Below, piece by piece: positions 1 through 9,279 of a DNA stretch of 64,000 bases. Source of the stretch: Tritrichomonas musculus. Lineage: Eukaryota > Parabasalia > Tritrichomonadida > Tritrichomonadidae. Position 1 is the first letter of the stretch; each line of letters opens with the position of its first letter. A model generated the notes under the pieces. That model worked only from the letters and a program-made list of their open reading frames with translations. It was not told where the DNA came from and did no database searches. Position numbers and translations under genes: made by a program. The DNA lies in assembly GCA_039105265.1 (NCBI GenBank), contig JAPFFF010000065.1, positions 723,217 through 787,216 on the forward strand, in the 5' to 3' direction.

Positions 1-1343
1 TGACACTCACAACGAATGATTTAGCATATACATGTGACATTGACGCAGTGAATAAAAGCATTGATTCATTACGTGCTCAACTTGAGTTGAACGATGAGTC
101 ACTTGCTAAAACGTTGAATGACTTTCTAACTGTTGATGAGGTTAACACAGCGTTGGATGAATTAAAAAATAATATGATTAACATGAATGATTTATCTAAT
201 TATCGATTAAAGACAGATTTGATATATAACGATGCTGTCGATGTGCCATTTGAAAACGTACAAGATAGCTCTGGATCGTGGGAAGTCAAAATAACATTGA
301 CTAATGGAATTCACCTTGTTGGAACAATATCAAATAACGATGGCTTTGTCAAAGTGTTTGATTATACATTTGACTATGATGGTGTTATTACTGAAGATGG
401 AGTTAATGTCGATGTTGAAATTGATGGAACAACCTATAACTTGATCTATTATAAAAGCGATAGTAATGGTCAATGCTTTTACATCGATAATGGGGAAGAC
501 TATTTCGATACCAAATTAATATCAGCGGAAAAAATATTGAAGCATGATAAAATAGCATTGAAGAGTGAGATACCAACCAATCATGTTACGACATCACAGT
601 TGACATCAACATTGAATGAGTACATGTTGAAGAGTGATATACCATCGGATTATGTATCAACGACTAGCTTAGTGAATACATTGAAGTCGTATGTCAAGTC
701 AAATGAATTACCAACCAATCATGTTACAACATCACAGTTAACGTCAACATTGAATGAGTACATGAAGAAGAGTGATATGCCAGATGATTATGTCGTTGCT
801 GATCAGTTGGATGGATATGCATTGAAGAGTGAGTTGAACACATATGCTAAATCTCATCAAGATCTAGCTAGGATAGAAGGTGATAATGTCTCTATTATAT
901 TAACAATGAACAGTCAGATATCAAATCTACAGCGTGAGAATGAATCATTAAGAGCTAGGTTAGATGCATTGGTGAATAAATTAACACGAATCAATTATAC
1001 ATTCAGCGTAGCGAATAGTAATATCATTCGTTATCAATTCGAGAAACAACTTGATACATATGATGGAACACTCTATTTGACTTACAATGAAACCAAAGAT
1101 AATGTTGCTAGTAAAAAGGAAATCAAAATCAATATATCATTCAACGTTAATAATTCACCTAAGTTTGAATATCAATGTGAACCAACTAAGATCTGGTTAA
1201 ACAATATTGAATTTCCATTAAGTGGTAACAATTTCATAATAAATGCAACAGCTAATTACATAATGATTAACTCGTCATTCTTTACATCAAATGGTATCTT
1301 ACTTGAAGATAACACTAAGAATGTAATACATTCATTGTCGTGA
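1..1343 (+). CDS. Fibre-like attachment protein, 5' end outside window
   Basis: The frame is open from base 3, so this is a gene cut by the left edge; about 446 residues are visible. The middle holds repeated units of about 20-25 residues built on SEIPTNHVTTSQL and SDIPSDYVSTTSL, the look of phage tail-fibre shafts. A heptad-rich coiled coil follows (NLQRENESLRARLDALVNKL), then a C-terminal segment of about 115 residues that looks like a beta-rich head. Trimeric fibres of this plan bind cell surfaces in viruses, so a receptor-binding role is inferred, not shown. It is transcribed convergently with the minus-strand array, with a 12-bp minisatellite between them. No named family was recognised. 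Confidence 0.6.
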   Translation, partial: TLTTNDLAYTCDIDAVNKSIDSLRAQLELNDESLAKTLNDFLTVDEVNTALDELKNNMINMNDLSNYRLKTDLIYNDAVDVPFENVQDSSGSWEVKITLTNGIHLVGTISNNDGFVKVFDYTFDYDGVITEDGVNVDVEIDGTTYNLIYYKSDSNGQCFYIDNGEDYFDTKLISAEKILKHDKIALKSEIPTNHVTTSQLTSTLNEYMLKSDIPSDYVSTTSLVNTLKSYVKSNELPTNHVTTSQLTSTLNEYMKKSDMPDDYVVADQLDGYALKSELNTYAKSHQDLARIEGDNVSIILTMNSQISNLQRENESLRARLDALVNKLTRINYTFSVANSNIIRYQFEKQLDTYDGTLYLTYNETKDNVASKKEIKINISFNVNNSPKFEYQCEPTKIWLNNIEFPLSGNNFIINATANYIMINSSFFTSNGILLEDNTKNVIHSLS

Positions 1344-1379
1344 ACATAAAAATAACTCCTATGTTTTTATATACTGATG

Positions 1380-1675
1380 TAGTTATCACTTGAGTTATCA
1401 TTTAAGCTATCACTTGAGCTATCATTTAAGCTATCACTTGAGCTATCATTTAAGCTATCACTTGAGCTATCATTTGAGCTATCACTTGAGCTATCACTTG
1501 AGCTATCATTTAAGCTATCACTTGAGCTATCACTTGAGCTATCACTTGAGCTATCATTTAAGCTATCACTTGAGCTATCACTTAAGTTATCATTTGAGTT
1601 ATCACTTGAGCTATCACTTGAGCTATCACTTGAGTTATCATTTAAGCTATCACTTGATCTATCACTCAACATACA
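1380..1675. repeat. 12-bp minisatellite (about 25 units)
   Basis: Units of CTATCACTTGAG and the variant CTATCATTTAAG are repeated head to tail. The array reads without stops on both strands: SYHL repeats on plus, Ser-Asp-Asn repeats on minus. It lies between the convergent ends of the fibre-like gene and the 174-aa gene, and probably varies in length between copies. Confidence 0.9.
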
Positions 1676-2190
1676 ACAACATACTTCAAACATAAGTGAT
1701 AAACATTAACGAGATCATTGAACTCTTTATTGTAGACCTGTTTGAAGTCAGTAACAATCTCACCATTATCTTTGATTATCTTAATGGCGTCTACCTTTTG
1801 AATGGGTGATGCTTTACCTACACAACAACCAGGGTTGTCATCAACGTATATCTCAACCTCACCATGAGTGACTGCCTTGATGATTGCTGCTAATGCTTGC
1901 TGTGGTACGATGATAGTGCGCTTACTGATGAGATTGCTGATCAATGCCTTGTCATTGTCAAGTAGTATCTTAGCATACGTTTCAAGTATGAGTACCTTAA
2001 CATCAACATCAATGCTATCATGTGGTGTATCAAGTTGAACATCACGTGTGATAACGATATCTTCTTTACCATCATCACGCTTGTTGATGAATATGTTGTT
2101 GTTAATATTGTTGTTTGATTGTGCTGCAGCTGCTGGCTCAAGACTGACGTTTGCATTTACACCATTGTTTAGTGGTCGCTTCTTAATCAT
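1666..2190 (-). CDS. Unidentified Polinton protein, 174 aa
   Basis: No family recognised. The N-terminus is basic (MIKKRPLNN), followed by an Ala run and an Asn-rich linker, then a mixed segment (residues about 55-115) with a predicted helix around LETYAKILLDNDKALISNLI, and a Cys-containing segment (NPGCCVGK). The start is supported by the motif ATCAAATG that precedes many genes of this array. It is the last gene of the minus-strand series. Its end overlaps the first codons of a Ser-Asp-Asn repeat frame running through the minisatellite. Confidence 0.55.
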   Translation of the reverse strand: MIKKRPLNNGVNANVSLEPAAAAQSNNNINNNIFINKRDDGKEDIVITRDVQLDTPHDSIDVDVKVLILETYAKILLDNDKALISNLISKRTIIVPQQALAAIIKAVTHGEVEIYVDDNPGCCVGKASPIQKVDAIKIIKDNGEIVTDFKQVYNKEFNDLVNVYHLCLKYVVVC

Positions 2191-2255
2191 TTGATTTAAA
2201 CAAAAACATTTTTACTCAATCTGTTAAGTTAATACACTCATGATGTTTCGTTAAG

Positions 2256-2444
2256 TTAATATGAGTTAACGTCATCCTTATACAGTACTAATTGCTTAGC
2301 ATTAACCATACTTGCTTTACCATCAACTGTTGATAGGTTCTCTTTGTGATGTGTAGCTGGGTGCTTGAACTTAGGTTGTGTGATGGGTTGTTGCTTAGTT
2401 ACATGTTGTTTGTGCGACATGACTTGAACACTATGTGATGACAT
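2256..2444 (-). CDS. Small hypothetical protein, 62 aa
   Basis: A His/Gln/Lys-rich small protein with no recognisable domain. I chose the internal ATG at 2444 over an upstream ATG at 2462 because the sequence TTCAAATG at this point matches the start context of neighbouring genes. It sits in the same direction as its neighbours, between the 174-aa gene and the HNH gene. A real but unassigned accessory gene is likely; a chance frame is possible at this length. Confidence 0.4.
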   Translation of the reverse strand: MSSHSVQVMSHKQHVTKQQPITQPKFKHPATHHKENLSTVDGKASMVNAKQLVLYKDDVNSY

Positions 2445-2465
2445 TTGAATAAAAACAAACATCGA

Positions 2466-3068
2466 TTAAAGATCGTACTGACGTTTAAACTTGTTAATGC
2501 ATACCCCTACTAGTTTATTATTAATGTCTTTGCAATAAACCATTTGACATCCATCCTTTGTTACATTGATATGAAGCCTTCGATATAGCTCATCAGATAC
2601 CTTACCGTAGAACACATCTTCATCATTAGCATCATCATGGTAATAGTAATATCGAGTTGAATCAAAATATCGCATACCATTTTTGGTTTCATATGTGTCA
2701 ATCACAATTGATTCATCAGGTATGTTATCAAAATACTCATACTTAATATGGCCACGACCTGTTATGTTAAGCTTATTCTCTGCAGATGTAACCCAACGTA
2801 AGTTAGTCAGATGATAATCTGTTCTATCTTTATTAATATGGTCTACTTCAATCTTGTTATTTGAATCATCATTATCAATCCATTGTAATGCTATAATACG
2901 ATGCTTTTTGTATGTTAATCTATTCAAATGTAATTGCGGATAACCATTAGACATTGATTCAGATACAACCTTATGGTTATCCCTACGTCTGACTTGATAT
3001 GGGTATTCAATGCTTATCTCATATGATGAATCAACTTTGAGTGTTTCCCAATGCTGTTCAATAGTCAT
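2466..3068 (-). CDS. NUMOD4-HNH homing-type endonuclease
   Basis: A protein of about 200 aa. The first 60 residues have the NUMOD4 pattern (HWETLKVDSSYEIS, then a YPYQVRR beta segment), and residues about 55-100 form an HNH_3-type core: HRIIALQWI, VDHINKD at 75-81, then NLRWVT. In phages and large DNA viruses such proteins are free-standing nicking or homing endonucleases that bind DNA through NUMOD modules. It sits inside the minus-strand array just downstream of the capsid-type gene. A codon pair earlier than the chosen ATG offers another start. Whether it serves the Polinton or is a hitchhiker cannot be told from sequence. Confidence 0.8.
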   Translation of the reverse strand: MTIEQHWETLKVDSSYEISIEYPYQVRRRDNHKVVSESMSNGYPQLHLNRLTYKKHRIIALQWIDNDDSNNKIEVDHINKDRTDYHLTNLRWVTSAENKLNITGRGHIKYEYFDNIPDESIVIDTYETKNGMRYFDSTRYYYYHDDANDEDVFYGKVSDELYRRLHINVTKDGCQMVYCKDINNKLVGVCINKFKRQYDL

Positions 3069-3118
3069 TTGCATGAAGTCAAAAATGATAATATAAATTA
3101 GTTACACATTAACATGTA

Positions 3119-4729
3119 TTAACGACTGGTAATATCGTAGCTGCCCATCTCAACAACAGGTGGCATACCATTGGGTTGAACATGAATTGATATAACGGTG
3201 TCTTGTAACAATGCCATTAATGGTGGTGTTGTGTTGTTAACATATGTGTTTGCTACATCACCATTGTCATCAATATTACGTACTTGAGCTGGTAAGTCAC
3301 ATACTATTTCATATGTGATTGGCGTGTTTGATGTTTGACCTTGTTGGAAGGTGTTATCTGTCTCAGTTGGTAACCCAATGAAGAATGATGTACGATCATA
3401 ACTGACTCTACCAAGTGATTCATTATAAGGTCGTGTATTAACTAATGATTGAACGACCTCTTTATTAAAACCTGTTTGCGCACCGTTAACATTCATAGCG
3501 TTCTGACATAGTTCAATGAACATTGGATCACTACCATTTGTTGCAAATGGAATGGTTGGTACTACGCCATAACCACCACATCGCAGTTGGAAGTTGGTAA
3601 ACAGTGGATTCTTAAATACAGTATGTTGTGTTGCATTAAATGGAAACAGAAAGAAGATTGAATCAACAAATCGTGGTGTGATTGTTTGAGTCGACGAACA
3701 ATGGCCAGCAGCTAGTTGCTTACTCATCGTTGTGAATGTAAGTATCTGCGTTGGAAAGATGAGTTCCTGTTGCGTGTAACGTTGAACAAGCGCTTGATAT
3801 ATATCGTTGTCAATGCCGAAGTTAGGTATGACACTATAACAATCAGTAACTTCATATGTTCGACTTGGTATGAATGTAGTGACGTCTGCAGTAAGCCGAT
3901 GAGCACCTTCACTACCACGCCAGATAGTGCATTGACTGCCAGCTTGAGTAAACTCATTAGTGATTGGTGGAAATTCAGTTAATGCTTTGTAATTGACTAT
4001 ATCATTAACCAACTCATCTGATATACCAACTGGACAATATACAAGACCCTGTACACCAAACATAATCTTGAGTTCAAGCTTACCAGCGAATGCAGGTAGA
4101 TATTTGATGTTACTCAATGGTAAGAACCTTCGCAAGTCAATCTTAAGTGGTATGATGATGTTATCAATATTATTAGCACCATTAACAAGATTAATGAAGC
4201 AACCACAACGTGCTTGATCAAACTTACGCTTGAATATATCCTTATGACGGGCTTTAGAATAGACATCACCACGTTTACTTGCTTCGTTATCACCACATGC
4301 AGTTAAGAATGATTCTTCTGGACCGAAGTTTTGAGTGTAAATTGATATGCCATTAGCGAGGATCTCATATTTTTCAACAGCATCCATAGCATCTTTAAAG
4401 CCAATCCATAGGCCATTAAAACGATGGTTATCAATATTATGTAATTCAGCTTGTAATGCAATCGATAACGTACCACTAAGTTTCATCTGTGCTTTGATGA
4501 AGCCGTTATATATATCTGCAGTGTTATCACATGTTGGACTGATGATGAATGTGGTGAATGACCCTGCATGGATAGGTGCAGATGGACTGTATGAAGCTTG
4601 TGCATCAATGACGTACTTCTTATTGGTATCTGACATGGCGATTGCATTATCAACTACATCAAAGTAGCTTGCAACTTGAGTGTTAACTTCAGCTGATGTC
4701 TTATGTAGGACTTCTGCGTTGAATGTCAT
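3119..4729 (-). CDS. Probable major capsid protein (536 aa)
   Basis: Identification is by size, position and texture: the longest structural-type gene of the array, rich in beta-forming segments with few charged clusters, encoded in line with the small amphipathic protein and packaging ATPase, as in capsid modules of Polintons. Double jelly-roll capsid proteins of this group are about 500-650 aa. Segments such as FTTFIISPTCD and IIPLKIDLRRFLPLSNIKYLP suit the strands and the connecting loop of a jelly roll, and the C-terminal MPPVVEMGSYDI is typical of the last strand. I cannot prove the fold by eye. The start has the CCAAATG context. Confidence 0.55.
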   Translation of the reverse strand: MTFNAEVLHKTSAEVNTQVASYFDVVDNAIAMSDTNKKYVIDAQASYSPSAPIHAGSFTTFIISPTCDNTADIYNGFIKAQMKLSGTLSIALQAELHNIDNHRFNGLWIGFKDAMDAVEKYEILANGISIYTQNFGPEESFLTACGDNEASKRGDVYSKARHKDIFKRKFDQARCGCFINLVNGANNIDNIIIPLKIDLRRFLPLSNIKYLPAFAGKLELKIMFGVQGLVYCPVGISDELVNDIVNYKALTEFPPITNEFTQAGSQCTIWRGSEGAHRLTADVTTFIPSRTYEVTDCYSVIPNFGIDNDIYQALVQRYTQQELIFPTQILTFTTMSKQLAAGHCSSTQTITPRFVDSIFFLFPFNATQHTVFKNPLFTNFQLRCGGYGVVPTIPFATNGSDPMFIELCQNAMNVNGAQTGFNKEVVQSLVNTRPYNESLGRVSYDRTSFFIGLPTETDNTFQQGQTSNTPITYEIVCDLPAQVRNIDDNGDVANTYVNNTTPPLMALLQDTVISIHVQPNGMPPVVEMGSYDITSR

Positions 4730-4764
4730 TTGGATGTATTAAAAATACGAATGTATTACATAAG

Positions 4765-5433
4765 CTAACGTCGAATGCGCGATCTAAACGATGGTGTTGA
4801 TTCAATAACATTAGGTGGTTCTTGTGGTGGGTCATGAGATGGGTCATGTGATGGGTCATGTGGTGGGTCATGTATATCATCAGTTGGTAATAGATCAGGT
4901 ACGTACTTACTTCTTATGCGTGGCTTTGATAGTTCCTTATTAACGACATGCTTGATGTATTGCTTTTGTTCACGCTTGAATCTATCGTTACGTAGCTCTT
5001 CACCTAATGAACGTAGCTGTTCAAGGATCTCCAAGTTAATGGTTGTATCATGTGTGGCAACTTGATGTGGTGGTGATGTTGTATGTTGAGTAGCGTGTTG
5101 TTTGATTCTATTAGGTAGACGTGTTGGTGCATGCATAGGTTGTGCTTCTTCATGTTGTGATGATGGTTCATCACTTGAGTTACTAGCTTTGTTAGCAGCT
5201 GCATCTCTGATACAGTTACCACTTGAGTTAACATTGGAGTTATCACTTGATTCAAGCATACCATTGAGGTTGTCTGATGATTTATCCCTATGAATGAGTG
5301 GTTGCTTTCGTTGTTTAACAATGTACTTACCCTCTTTCTTAGTAGGGAACACTTCATATTGTTCATCGTCAATGCCTTGCAACCAACGTTGAATGATCTG
5401 ATTGCGCTTCATGCCAGTAACATATTTGGTCAT
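4765..5433 (-). CDS. Hypothetical Polinton protein, 222 aa, low complexity
   Basis: No family recognised. From the N-terminus: a basic segment (MTKYVTGMKRNQIIQRWLQG), a Ser-Asp-Asn stretch resembling the translated minisatellite at 1380-1675, a His/Gln/Thr-rich linker, a charged helix with NLEILEQLRSLGEELRNDRF (residues about 140-160), and a tandem PPHDPSHDP repeat near the C-terminus. The ATG at 5433 has the TTCAAATG context and is preferred over an ATG nine codons upstream. Placed just upstream of the capsid-type gene on the same strand, it may be a scaffold or minor virion protein, but this is inference. Confidence 0.5.
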   Translation of the reverse strand: MTKYVTGMKRNQIIQRWLQGIDDEQYEVFPTKKEGKYIVKQRKQPLIHRDKSSDNLNGMLESSDNSNVNSSGNCIRDAAANKASNSSDEPSSQHEEAQPMHAPTRLPNRIKQHATQHTTSPPHQVATHDTTINLEILEQLRSLGEELRNDRFKREQKQYIKHVVNKELSKPRIRSKYVPDLLPTDDIHDPPHDPSHDPSHDPPQEPPNVIESTPSFRSRIRR

Positions 5434-5466
5434 TTGAATTACACAAAAATAAAAAGTCAATATTGT

Positions 5467-5682
5467 TTACTTACGTGATGATTTACGTTTATTATGTGAC
5501 TTTGATTTGTGACTATTGCTTGACCTTACATATGGTGTCGTTACATCATGTGTGTTAGTATTAGCGTGATATTGTTTGGTGTTTGATCTAGGTCTAGTTA
5601 TTTCATTGTACATCGTACCAGGTCCAGATACGATAACTGATTGACTCGATCGATATGCGTTAGTTCTTGTGTTGAAACTCAT
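5467..5682 (-). CDS. Small basic Arg/Ser/Asn-rich protein, 71 aa
   Basis: A short, strongly basic protein ending in KSKSHNKRKSSRK, in register with the tightly packed array (10 bp from the next gene). The tail could bind nucleic acid, like small core proteins of adenovirus-related elements, but no homology is claimed. The start context is GTAAATG rather than CAAATG. Confidence 0.45.
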   Translation of the reverse strand: MSFNTRTNAYRSSQSVIVSGPGTMYNEITRPRSNTKQYHANTNTHDVTTPYVRSSNSHKSKSHNKRKSSRK

Positions 5683-5692
5683 TTACACATCG

Positions 5693-6097
5693 TTAAACAC
5701 CTCTAAATGATATTGTGTTGTGTGTTTTCTTACGTGAGTCAGCTGCTGCTTGTGCTGATGGCGATCCACTTGGTTTCAACTCACCACGTGCAAACTGTTC
5801 ACTGATTTTAACTAGCTTATCTGTGACCGACCCCTTTGGCATGTGACTGAATATATTAGCACCTGCTGTAGTGATTGCACCTAACGTTGGATTGAATGCT
5901 GATGCAAATGGTGTGATAGCATGCAGTATATTGCCAACTGCTTTAGGATTGTTCATAGCATAGTTCTTTGCACCAATCAATCCCTTCTTAGTGGCACTCC
6001 ATATGTGGTGAGCTGCATTCTTTGCAGCAGTCAATCCTTGATGGACATCGCTTTTCAATCTGTTCCATCCACTGGTAATGAAATTTTTGAATCCCAT
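5693..6097 (-). CDS. Small amphipathic capsid-associated protein (protein VI-like candidate)
   Basis: 134 aa. The N-terminal 50 residues form amphipathic, Lys/Ala/His-rich helices (NFITSGWNRLKSDVHQGL, AAKNAAHHIWSATKKGLIGA). They are followed by a hydrophobic Ala/Gly stretch (ILHAITPFASAFNPTLGAI) and a hydrophilic tail. This layout resembles the membrane-active protein VI of adenoviruses and its Polinton counterparts, which link capsid and genome and disrupt membranes during entry. The place between the packaging ATPase and the capsid-type gene fits. The match is by character, not by alignment. Confidence 0.45.
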   Translation of the reverse strand: MGFKNFITSGWNRLKSDVHQGLTAAKNAAHHIWSATKKGLIGAKNYAMNNPKAVGNILHAITPFASAFNPTLGAITTAGANIFSHMPKGSVTDKLVKISEQFARGELKPSGSPSAQAAADSRKKTHNTISFRGV

Positions 6098-6109
6098 GTT
6101 TGTAATTCA

Positions 6110-6973
6110 TTAAACTTCAAAGTGTGATTGATTCGCAACGATGTTGACTATGAATTTATCGTGTTGGCCTTTATGATTGAGGTATGCTTCTGTAGTTGAT
6201 TTGATGTCAAGATTGTTAGGTGTTTGCTGTAGCATTGATGTGAAATCCTCTTTACTGAAGCCACTATAGCATATGATGTCAGTAGCTAAACGTTTAACGT
6301 TGAGATGAACGAATCGAAGTGTTTGCACTGCTATGATACAGGTTAAGTTGTAGTGACGTGTCTTAGTAAGTAAACGACATAATTCACTGTTGCCATTCTT
6401 AAGTAGTGGTGATCCGGCTGCATCATCAAGAACCAGCAGTGTGTTGTATGGGTATGAAGCTGTTTGATATTTAACTAGCTTATTTGCTATGTATGCAATC
6501 CTATCTTCAATCTCACTTAATGAATGCTTTGAAATGATTCTTGCCATCTCCTCATTGGTGTCAACCATTTTTGATAACACATGTTTAACCATAGCGTAGT
6601 ACTTGAGCTTGCGTTTGAGATGACGCTTGAGATATGGCAATAGATGTTCTTCTTTGATATATTCAATGGGTGTCTTAACGTTTTTGGATAGTACTTCAGC
6701 TGTCTTATCAAGTTTGCCTGACGTTGAGCAGAAGATGATCTTACTATAGTATGGCTTAGCGAATAGTCGTTCAGTTATCATGATGTGTGACCATATCCAG
6801 AATGATTTACCAGCGCCCATCTTACCAATTAAAAAGTAGATACCATTTGATGAGAATGGATACTCTTCACTTAGTGGTTTAATCAATGCCATCTCAATAT
6901 CACGTTGGTTTTTACGTAACGACTCTTGAATAAGATGCTTAACTTCATTCATAACGTTTTTATGTTGACTCAT
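6110..6973 (-). CDS. ATP: Packaging ATPase (FtsK/HerA type, A32-like)
   Basis: 287 aa, the usual size for Polinton genome-packaging ATPases. The Walker A loop is GKMGAGKS (residues 50-57) after the strand GIYFLI. Walker B is LLVLDDAAGS with the acidic pair at 183-184. A later strand, TCIIAVQTLRFV, matches the sensor region where a polar residue follows the strand. Such enzymes pump DNA into virions in Polintons, poxviruses and other members of the group. It lies 12 bp from the amphipathic protein gene and 6 bp from the integrase gene, so these probably form one functional block. The start is in TATCAAATG. Confidence 0.9.
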   Translation of the reverse strand: MSQHKNVMNEVKHLIQESLRKNQRDIEMALIKPLSEEYPFSSNGIYFLIGKMGAGKSFWIWSHIMITERLFAKPYYSKIIFCSTSGKLDKTAEVLSKNVKTPIEYIKEEHLLPYLKRHLKRKLKYYAMVKHVLSKMVDTNEEMARIISKHSLSEIEDRIAYIANKLVKYQTASYPYNTLLVLDDAAGSPLLKNGNSELCRLLTKTRHYNLTCIIAVQTLRFVHLNVKRLATDIICYSGFSKEDFTSMLQQTPNNLDIKSTTEAYLNHKGQHDKFIVNIVANQSHFEV

Positions 6974-6979
6974 TTGATA

Positions 6980-8077
6980 TTAGATGAACTTCTTAATGTG
7001 ATCTGGTATGGTCTTACGTTTAAGCCAGTACTGTCGTTCCATTGTTGAGAGCTTAGTTGGGTGATCTTCACGCATGTTCTTAGATGGGATAGTGTCTTTC
7101 ATTGTAGAACCATTGCCTAGATCATATATGATATGGTATGTGTCTTTTGATTTGTTATATGATGTGATTGATTTAACCATACCACGTTTGCCATCATCAA
7201 GTGTGGTTGCTAATGGAATGTTGCTAGCTGCTTTAACGAGTTTGTAACCTGGCATTGTATTGACAGATCCATCTGTAGATCGTATCAAGAATTGGTTACC
7301 ATCATTAGAATCAACTATGTATGCAACTTTAGATAGGTTCGAGCGATGTTTAACGAATGGATTTGCATCAAACACTATCCTAACTCTGTCACCTGGTTTG
7401 AAATCATATGGATTAACTTGATGTTCCATCTCATGTATGTATGTTAACTCGTCATCTTGAGTTATATCATTGGGTGACTTGTTATGTAGTGAACCATGTG
7501 GCATGTCATTGTATGAGTCAACTATCTGTAGTACACTTAGCTTTGGTTGATTGAATCGCATATCACGTATCGTTCTCATGAAGCGGTTGATAATGCCAAG
7601 CTTGTTATGATCGTTATCAGTTGTGGTTGTATATATGATGTTATGTTGTTGCATGAAGTCAATCACTGTGTTGGACAAATAAGCAGCATCCTCATCTGAC
7701 ATAATGGCTCTGCATTGAGGTTCAACTTTGATGAACTCATTAAGTGCTCTATGTATTTCATTAGCACCCTTGCCGTGTATCATATAAGCATATGCTTTAC
7801 GTGTGTTGATGTTGATAAGTATTAAGTAGTTAGGTTGGCCTGCTGCTTTATGATCAATGAACGTGTCCATTTGAAATGCATGTGGTAGCTTCGAATATAT
7901 GTGCATGAACTTAGGTTTGGGCTTACGTTGATCGTGTACAACCATTGTGTTGAGATAGTGTTTAGCTTCATCATCAGTGAAACCATAACGATTGGCTATG
8001 CGTTTGAATTTAGGTAGGGACTTGGTGGGGTACTTAGCATAGACTTCATCAATGGTATTGAACTTAACCCTTGACAT
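6980..8077 (-). CDS. INT: Retroviral-type integrase (Polinton INT)
   Basis: 365 aa. The rve core begins near residue 68 (HAFQMDTFID, Asp 71). The second Asp is in AIMSDEDAAY (128), and the family end signature YNDMPHGSLHNKSPNDI lies at about 189-206. A C-terminal SH3/chromo-like beta barrel starts at FKPGDRVRI (about 226). Integrases of this kind insert Polinton DNA and leave short target duplications. It is followed by one more gene and then the repeat-rich spacer, which fits a place near an element end. The start lies in GATCAAATG. Confidence 0.88.
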   Translation of the reverse strand: MSRVKFNTIDEVYAKYPTKSLPKFKRIANRYGFTDDEAKHYLNTMVVHDQRKPKPKFMHIYSKLPHAFQMDTFIDHKAAGQPNYLILININTRKAYAYMIHGKGANEIHRALNEFIKVEPQCRAIMSDEDAAYLSNTVIDFMQQHNIIYTTTTDNDHNKLGIINRFMRTIRDMRFNQPKLSVLQIVDSYNDMPHGSLHNKSPNDITQDDELTYIHEMEHQVNPYDFKPGDRVRIVFDANPFVKHRSNLSKVAYIVDSNDGNQFLIRSTDGSVNTMPGYKLVKAASNIPLATTLDDGKRGMVKSITSYNKSKDTYHIIYDLGNGSTMKDTIPSKNMREDHPTKLSTMERQYWLKRKTIPDHIKKFI

Positions 8078-8083
8078 TTGATC
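8075..8083 (-). promoter_or_regulatory. Start-proximal CAAATG motif (example of a set)
   Basis: Minus-strand genes beginning at 2190, 2444, 3068, 4729, 5433, 6973, 8077, 9279 and 18804 all have CAA directly before the ATG, most as ATCAAATG or TTCAAATG. Trichomonad genes use a short initiator element near the start codon and very short leaders, so this may be a core promoter/initiator or a translation context. It also decided several start codons here. Confidence 0.5.
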
Positions 8084-8103
8084 AATGCAAAGTAAAAATG
8101 TTA

Positions 8104-9279
8104 TTAACTATATATTAACTTACGATTCTGCAATAGTACTACATCCATTGTAAACACAAAGAAGTCTTCAAATGCAACTGGTATATCTATTTCATTTCTA
8201 TCGTAGAGTTCAATCCAGAATTTATCATCATTGTCATTCAACTTATAGTATTTGATTGGGGTGTATGCTTCATTAGTTCTTCCAATGAGGTTATGATTGG
8301 ATTGCGTTGCAAATGATGCTGCTACTTCACATTGTAAGTTGGTTAGTATGTGTTTGAATATTAATTTACGATGGAACTTTGTTATGTAATGAATGCTATT
8401 ACGATATGGGTTGTTATCACCAATATGAAAGTAACACGCAGTATCAAAATCAAATCTATCAGCGGGATTTAGCTCTATTGGATATAATACTGAGTATGGC
8501 AATGGTAAACCAACATCATCGAGTTGATAGAATTTACTGTAAGTAATATTTGGATTATCAGCAGTCATCATGAAATCAACATAGTGCTCTTGATCATCGT
8601 ATGATTCAATGACTAACTGCATATCATTACCGATATCGACATGTATAAAAGCATCTTTTGGTTGGTTAAGATAAACTGAAATATTATTTTGTAAACATAA
8701 AATATCGCAATCATCCTTATATTGATACAAACCTTCAAGTTCATGTACCTTTTCACCATTTGACATGTTTGAATTTAGAATCACCCCACGAAGATGAACA
8801 TAAATATTTTCCTCACTTATTTTTTTATTCAAATCTTTAATGAAATCATCTATATTCTCAAATATATCATTATGATATCGGATTTTAAACACCTTACAAT
8901 CTTCCCTATTCATACGATTAACTACATCTTGAATTTGTTCATCATTCATATTATTATAATTATAGTCCAAACCTGTAGCCAGCTCATCGAATTTGTCTTG
9001 GCTATATTTGCGTATGTATAATGCAAATGATATTTGTATACTCCTCCTTATGTTGATTCTCATGTTACGTACGCCAATTATCTTTTCACCTACATCAGAT
9101 GTCCTCCACTCAGGTGGGTAGTTAAAATAGATTCGATTGAAATGTTCAATGCCATTACGAAAGTAATCTTTATGTCCATCTTCATTTGTAGTTTCTATTG
9201 CATCTGTAACAGAGTTATATACCGTTTCAATTGGTAGTGGTATTGATTCATCTGGTTTTGCATCACGTCTGTATGACAT
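8104..9279 (-). CDS. Unidentified Polinton protein, 391 aa, candidate minor capsid protein
   Basis: No family recognised with certainty. The protein is rich in Asp, Asn, Tyr and Ile, has many beta-forming runs (VYLNQPKDAFIHVDIGNDMQ; YHIGD-like repeats), and ends in a hydrophobic strand pair (FEDFFVFTMDVVLLQNRKLI). Each Polinton carries a second, smaller capsid protein (penton), so this gene, beside the integrase and reading in line with the capsid block, is a candidate. The ATG at 9279 in CATCAAATG is preferred to one nine codons upstream. Confidence 0.45.
   Translation of the reverse strand: MSYRRDAKPDESIPLPIETVYNSVTDAIETTNEDGHKDYFRNGIEHFNRIYFNYPPEWRTSDVGEKIIGVRNMRINIRRSIQISFALYIRKYSQDKFDELATGLDYNYNNMNDEQIQDVVNRMNREDCKVFKIRYHNDIFENIDDFIKDLNKKISEENIYVHLRGVILNSNMSNGEKVHELEGLYQYKDDCDILCLQNNISVYLNQPKDAFIHVDIGNDMQLVIESYDDQEHYVDFMMTADNPNITYSKFYQLDDVGLPLPYSVLYPIELNPADRFDFDTACYFHIGDNNPYRNSIHYITKFHRKLIFKHILTNLQCEVAASFATQSNHNLIGRTNEAYTPIKYYKLNDNDDKFWIELYDRNEIDIPVAFEDFFVFTMDVVLLQNRKLIYS

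Noticed and set aside
1367-1693. 108-aa Ser-Asp-Asn frame through the minisatellite
   Set aside because: It is wholly repeat-encoded and overlaps the end of another gene, so coding status cannot be supported.
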